From Sindora glabra (taxonomy: Eukaryota > Streptophyta > Magnoliopsida > Fabales > Fabaceae), in NCBI GenBank assembly GCA_020226215.1, contig CM035230.1, positions 17,837,883-17,901,882 on the forward strand: a stretch of DNA of 64,000 nucleotides, given 5' to 3'. A program made the translations under genes and the position numbers. The notes beneath the pieces were generated by a model. That model was given only the letters and a program-made list of their open reading frames with translations, was not told where the DNA came from and did not search any database. This document shows, in pieces, positions 58,320 through 64,000 of the stretch. Each line of letters opens with the position of its first letter. Positions within the stretch are counted from its first letter, which is position 1.

Positions 58320-59690
58320 TACTATAAGAAAACTAGGCAACACAAATGACAAAAATTATCTATATAGTATTGTTCAATCATTTGAATTTGTGTTTCAAAT
58401 GATATTATCATATGTATAGATACATATGCATTGCTACCTACACAGATGACTTGTTGATATCATCTAAATAGGTTGGATTTATATAGATGACAAGTTCATC
58501 TATGTAAGGAGCAAAATCAATCAAATAAAGGCCCTTTATACAGACGAAACTATCATCTCTATAAATGACAATGTTGCTTGTATAAAGGTTATATTAATGT
58601 TTTCTAAAAATTTAAAAATTAAAATCTCTATACAGATGACAAATATACAGATAACTTTGTCATCTGTATAGAAGTTATTTTATTTTTAAAAAAATTGAAA
58701 ATTAAAACCATCATATAGATTTTTTTTGGAAAATATTTAAAATTGAAACATCTATATACACGATAATGTTATTTGTATAAAATTTATTAATTTTTTAGAA
58801 AATTAAAAACTTAAAACTTAATATAAAATAAAAATTTTATCACCTAACATAATAATGCATTGAGATAAATTCATATTCAAATATTATATTAATATTATCT
58901 AATGTTTAAACAAATAAATATATCAAAATATACAAAGTAATAATCTTATCCCATTCAATATTATATAAAATTACATAAAATAATAATTTATATTAAAACA
59001 TTATATCATTATCATTAGATGTCTAAAGCGATCAATATATCAATATACACTAAATAATAATTTTATTACATTTATTAATAAAATAAAAATTTATTTTTAT
59101 ATTTTATATCAATATACCATTACAAAAAAAATGTATTTATTTTTTTAACCTATCTCAATGGAATAATGAAGCAATATAAACTGATCATTTAATAGAATAA
59201 ATATAAGAATAAATCAAAATTAAAGCATAAAAATATAAAAAAAAATAAAAAAGAAGAAGATTCCTATTTGAGTTCTTCTAGGAAGGTAAAGAAGAATAAG
59301 TAGTGTGGAGTGCTTCTACCAAAGTGCTAGTGGAAATTTATAGGCCTTAGACTACACAAACAACAAATTTTCAGTCAATTATGTAGGCACATAATGTCAA
59401 AATAGATAAAGATAAATGTGTGTCATTTAAAATTTTTCAAAACTTTTTTTATCTATATAACTTATTATTTTTTTAATTTTTCGGCTATTCAGACAACACA
59501 TATTATCTCTATAGTTTGCTGCAATTTTCAATCCCGAGCTATATAGATAACAATATCATTTGTATAGCTTATGTTACTTTGACAACCAAAATTTTTGTTG
59601 CATATGAAAATTTGAATTTTATGCAAACAACGAAAGTCATTCATGTACTGTTATTAATTTTTAATTGTAAAAAAATCTATATAGATGACT
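58320..59690. repeat. Subterminal repeat region with inverted CTATACAGATGAC words
   Basis: Variants of ATACAGATGAC, TATAGATGAC and their complements recur along about 1.3 kb. A perfect 16-bp inverted pair (CTATACAGATGACAAA, 58628-58643 and 58656-58671) with a 12-nt loop forms a strong potential hairpin. Confidence 0.7.
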
Positions 59691-61270
59691 TTTATTATCC
59701 TAATCCTCGCTTGGACATCTATCCCGTACTTCTACCATTGGGCTTCAGGTATGGATCATACATGATTTTAATATTGTGTTTCTCATAATACCTTAAAATA
59801 TTCGAACAAATGATACATATTTTATATTCCTCATAAATGGAAGAACACTGGGCTGTCTCCTAGGCCACCAACAACGGCCTTACACCAATATAGAGTACTG
59901 CTTGATCAGATGAAGGCTGATAAGTTTGGAAACCCTACTTTGTTGTATCTAACGAAGCCAGTCTCACATGTAGTGATATATTTATTTATATTACACTTAT
60001 GTAATACAGATTATTTGGCGCCCCTTATGACATTCTTGGTGTACAGTAGCTTATACCCTTGTATTGCTTAACCTTACTTGACATATGACTGGCATAAGTT
60101 CTTATCATATGCTTCCACATCGTGGAATGACACCACACAAATTGTGCTTCACCAATTTAGCAAGCGGTAGCCAATCCCACAAGAGCCATTCAATCTTGGT
60201 TCTTGTCATACTTTACAGCTTCAGGGTAAAATGTTAAAAGACTAGCGACACGAGCATGTGATATTCATTAGTGCTTAGAATGCATTGTGCAATACACTTT
60301 TGCTAACTGAGATAAAGATAGGTGCTCTTCATCGTGACTTAGGCTACATAACATGGTATTGAAGACACACCAAATGATGAATTCATCTAGCTAGCGGTGG
60401 TCCAGGATTTGTGGTAACCAACGATGTTCACACATTTTTTTATGATTTCTTCAAGATATGATATATATTTATTTATCAAATGTACTTCTTTGTAGGCTGA
60501 TATACTTAAGAGACTACACAAGCTTATTATCGAGGATTCCTCCTCTCAACCGTACAGTTAATTTAGGGAGATAGTAGATCGGAAATGTCACCTAATACTA
60601 TGTACACTAGGAGAGCATCGAGACATGACTATTGCCTAACCTGCTTATCCTGCTGATAAATTACTGAAACCACCCATTCCCAAGCCTAGGCATGGTAGAA
60701 GAGGCCATGACTTCATATTTTTTAGGGATCCCATTTTGCCTGAGGAAGGAATGATGATGAAAGTACCTCTTATGGTTATCCATTAATGACACAAGCAAGT
60801 GTCCCTTCCTCTTACACCCCTTCATTAATGTAAGCTGATATAAAAGGTGCAGATTCATCAACTTATACCCCTTTATCGCAATTCTTCACAGGTGAAGATG
60901 TTAGCCTATCATACAACATGACATTACTCTCACAGCACCCTTATAATGCTTTACAGTCATCGTTCTTCACCCTATCACCATCATAATCAATGTAGCAAGT
61001 TCCCGATTCTCTAATGGCGTTATTTGCTGACTCATTTGCATTTGCTACTGAGTACACTAATGGATCCACAGAACAGTAACAACAAAGGTATTTCACCTCA
61101 GAAAATCCTATTCCACCATTTCAATCCTCCGACTTAAACTCTCCACCCTTTAGGAGTCAGACCTGTTTGACTCATGTAAATGATGATGAGGATAACGATG
61201 AAGATGTACAATATTAACCCCTAACTTAACGACCGCAACGAATAAGGCGACACCCTTGATGTAGGATTGG
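59690..61270 (+). pseudogene. Truncated plant mobile domain (PMD) pseudogene
   Basis: Recognisable PMD pieces occur in order: PVLLPLGFR with a GT donor (about 59747), then TTALHQYRVLLDQMKADKF (about 59878), DYLAPLMTFL (about 60010), YDWHKFLSYAS, HTLQLQGKM, RHEHVIFIS (about 60245) and HRDLGYITWY (about 60333). These correspond to exons 3-4 of the PMD gene at 20445-22912. The N-terminal half of the domain is absent and there are many stops. It is a fragment carried in or caught by the surrounding element. Confidence 0.62.
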
Positions 61271-61811
61271 GAGCCATTATTTTAGTGATTGAGTATTTCA
61301 TTATTGTATTATAGGGTTTTATCTAATTTTTTTATTTAATTGATTCATAACTTTTTTTATTTTAGAATTAATGCTCTTTCACATATCATTTATGATATTA
61401 ACTAATTTTTTAGAAAAATTATACAAATTGACAATCATATATTTCACTCTTCTTCATTAATTCAAATCACATTATTAAATTAATTTCATTCATTATATTG
61501 TTATTTAAAATTCATTACAACATTTTAAAGTACCATTCATTATGGTGTTATTTTAAAGTTATACTTACATGTAACTATAAAAAATGATGTCAATTACTCA
61601 TTTAGATGTAACTATGGGAAATCACATTGTTAAATTTTGCACTGTTTAATTTTAGGAATTTTAACTTTATAGATTGAATTTTACTAAACTTATACTTAAT
61701 ATTCTGTTACCTTAATAAATTAAGTATTTTATTAAATGATGTGATTTTTTCTATTTTTACATAAGAATTACAATATTATAATTTATAAAGGTTGACTTTT
61801 TTACTATAGTA

Positions 61812-64000
61812 CTTATCTTAGGAAAATAATTTTCCCTTATATTGTGCAGTAAAATTTTTTTTCTAAATTGTCTAAAAATTACTCTATAATATTTAATAAG
61901 ATTTACTTTATTATGAAAATTACATTAATTAATTAAAACAAGAATGAATTATATAGTAAAATATTAGCAGAATGATATGAATCAATATTTAAAAAGTTTA
62001 ACAAAAATATTTCAATGCATGTTTTAATAAAAATTTATTCTTCGAATTCACTGGAATAATTAAAACTACTTAAAAATTTGTGTATATCCACTTAATGTAT
62101 AAAATAATGATGTATAATAACTAAATATTCACTTGATCTGTATAAATATATATGAATGATTAAGTTTAACTAAAAGTAAATATATATGAATGATCAAGCT
62201 TAACATTAAATTAAATCTAAATAAATAACATTTTTAGAAATATAGTCTAAATGCTCAAATGTTTATCTACGTCATGAAAATATTTTACATGACCTCTAGG
62301 AAATTTGAATTTAATACAAATTATCTTATAGTGGGGTTATGCCTTCTTTTCCTTTATTCACGTATATAATAACATGTTTCGTACTATAATTTGGTTACTC
62401 TAAGTGTAAAATACAATTTAGAAGTTAAAGTGAATTAGTATGGGATAAAAAATTGTAAGTTTGAAGTTAATAAATAATAAGTCATTAAAAATGTAATTAA
62501 TTTGTAAAGTAGTCTTATTAATTCCTTTAATTTTTTCATTAATTAGAAATATATTTTACACTCTAAAGTTGAATACATAATTGATTGAAAAAGGGAAGTT
62601 AGGATTTATTAACCATATTTAATATTAATATTAAATTATATTGATTACCCCAAAAGTTATAGAATAATTTTAAATATTTATATTTTATATGTTTATCCTT
62701 CAATTTCTTTTCCTTTATATTTTGTGTGTTTATCCTTCAATTACTTTTTCTTCCAAGGCTCCATGTGCTTCAACATAAAACACTTTTTATAGAACAAAGT
62801 TATCAAATAAATGTATAAGAGAAAATATTTTATTCGTTTAATATTAAATATAAATAATTTGATAAAATAACTTCTTATTTTTTTATAAAGGAACTTGCTT
62901 TCTTTTATTACTATAACCTTATATATTATTTTTAATAATCACAAATAGAAGTACCATGTTACTTTTTTATCAATATACATCTATAATTTTTTTTATAGAA
63001 AATTTTATCTAATAAAATAAGTGGAGCCTCAATTATTAATCCAAAATTGTTTCAATTATTATTTTTCAAATGTTAAAGTCAAATATCACCTTTAACTTAT
63101 CATAAAATAATTAAATTCTACTTTGTTAAATTTTACAAAATTGATACTTACAGATTGAATTTTACTAAACTTATACTTAATATTTCGCTACCCTAATTAG
63201 TTAAATATTTTATCTAGTGATATGACTTTTTCATTTTTAATTAAGAATTAAAATATTATAATATATTAATTTTTAATTATTTTTTAGCACATAATTCAGC
63301 ACTTTATTTTTAAGTATTAAATTAAAATTTTTAATGCATAATTTATTTTTATTATTTATATAATATGAATATTACATGTAATGGAATGAAAATTAAATAA
63401 TGTATTATACTATTATAATTTTTCTTTAAAATTTTCTTTAAAATATATTATCTATAGGTAATTATTTTTTTAAATTAAATTGTATCATATTATGAATTAA
63501 TATAATTTACTAATAAAATATTTATTTTTTAATGTAGATTATTTTCTTATTTCATGTTTAGTTAAGAATTTTTATAGATATATATATATATCATAGTATG
63601 ATAAAATATTATTTAAAAATTTATTTTTATAACTTAAATATTTTAACTAATAAGTTTACAAGAAAATATGTAAAAATTTGAATTTATTGAGTTAATAATT
63701 ATTTCAACGATCTTATGATAACTACTAATTATATTATATTATATATATTATATAATTTTATGAAAATTAATTATATTATTGATTATTATTTAAAATATTG
63801 ATTAATTAATATCAAATAAACATTCAAAATATAAAAAATAAAATCAAACACAAATTAAATAAAAATTAAAAATAAAATAAAGAAAGGATCACAAATTAAA
63901 AATGATCGAAACTTAAAAAAATTGGGTCTAAAATCAAATAAAAAATTAAAAAAAACTTATGAAGCAAAAAAAAAATTGACTGATCACAGGAGGCTCACCC
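61812..64000. other. AT-rich intergenic DNA to window end
   Basis: Very AT-rich with no frames of note. No gene, RNA or element boundary was recognised. Confidence 0.6.

Larger units (their letters stand above)
58320..61811 (+). mobile_element. PMD-bearing element with CACTA-like ends
   Basis: The left end TACTATAAGAAAACTAGG and the right end reverse-complemented TACTATAGTAAAAAAG resemble CACTA termini, and the right end is the same as that of the element at 7454-16551. The left 1.3 kb carries many CTATACAGATGAC and GTCATCTGTATAG-type repeats in both orientations. Inside is a degenerate PMD pseudogene. The repeats are not obvious at the right side and no clear 3-bp duplication is seen, so the right boundary is uncertain. 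Confidence 0.45.

Overview
The window is nuclear DNA of a flowering plant, most likely a eudicot. It is very AT-rich, the one apparently intact cellular gene has plant-type GT-AG introns, and nearly everything else is plant transposable elements (CACTA, Mutator-like, Athila-type Ty3/gypsy). I cannot name the species. All assignments come from reading the sequence by eye against remembered family features; no search was run.

Layout. 1-1750: minus-strand remnant (LTR, primer-binding site, leader) of an Athila-type element. 1751-7450: AT-rich intergenic DNA with short non-autonomous DNA elements. 7454-16551: a decayed CACTA (En/Spm) element with TAA target duplications, subterminal repeats, a TNP2-type transposase pseudogene and a second-protein pseudogene. 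16555-18851: intergenic, with a recent 90-bp tandem duplication. 18861-24726: a Mutator-like element with a 9-bp target duplication (CTTAAAATG), GGCGCC-rich ends, a 145-bp tandem array and a plant-mobile-domain (PMD) pseudogene. 24738-26789: a three-exon HMA/HIPP-like gene whose TATA box lies 2 bp beyond the Mutator-like element's right target duplication. 26790-33384: intergenic, with small elements, microsatellites and old CACTA debris.

33385-55445 is a nested stack. The outer Athila-type element A (LTRs about 1.6 kb, target duplication TGGGA/TAGGA) was entered by a 2.9-kb TGTCAC...TTACA insertion in gag, a 1.7-kb solo LTR in its 3' LTR, and the younger element B (46248-55381; 1.56-kb LTRs, perfect ATATC duplication) in the same 3' LTR. 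From 55446 there is more CACTA-like debris, an element with imperfect inverted ends (56637-58303), a PMD-bearing element with CACTA-like ends (58320-61811), and AT-rich DNA to the end.

The most notable system is element B. It keeps gag and protease but has lost reverse transcriptase, RNase H and the integrase core: protease is joined in frame to the integrase C-terminus. Downstream, where an envelope-like gene could sit, it carries two accessory reading frames. One is a small basic Cys-rich protein reminiscent of plant-virus nucleic-acid-binding proteins. The other is an intronless copy of a LONELY GUY (LOG) cytokinin-activating enzyme whose two signature motifs are altered. Both are preceded by splice-acceptor-like sequences. 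Element A likewise lacks a recognisable polymerase and has an unrecognised Cys-containing frame after its protease. I infer a non-autonomous, gene-carrying Athila-type lineage.
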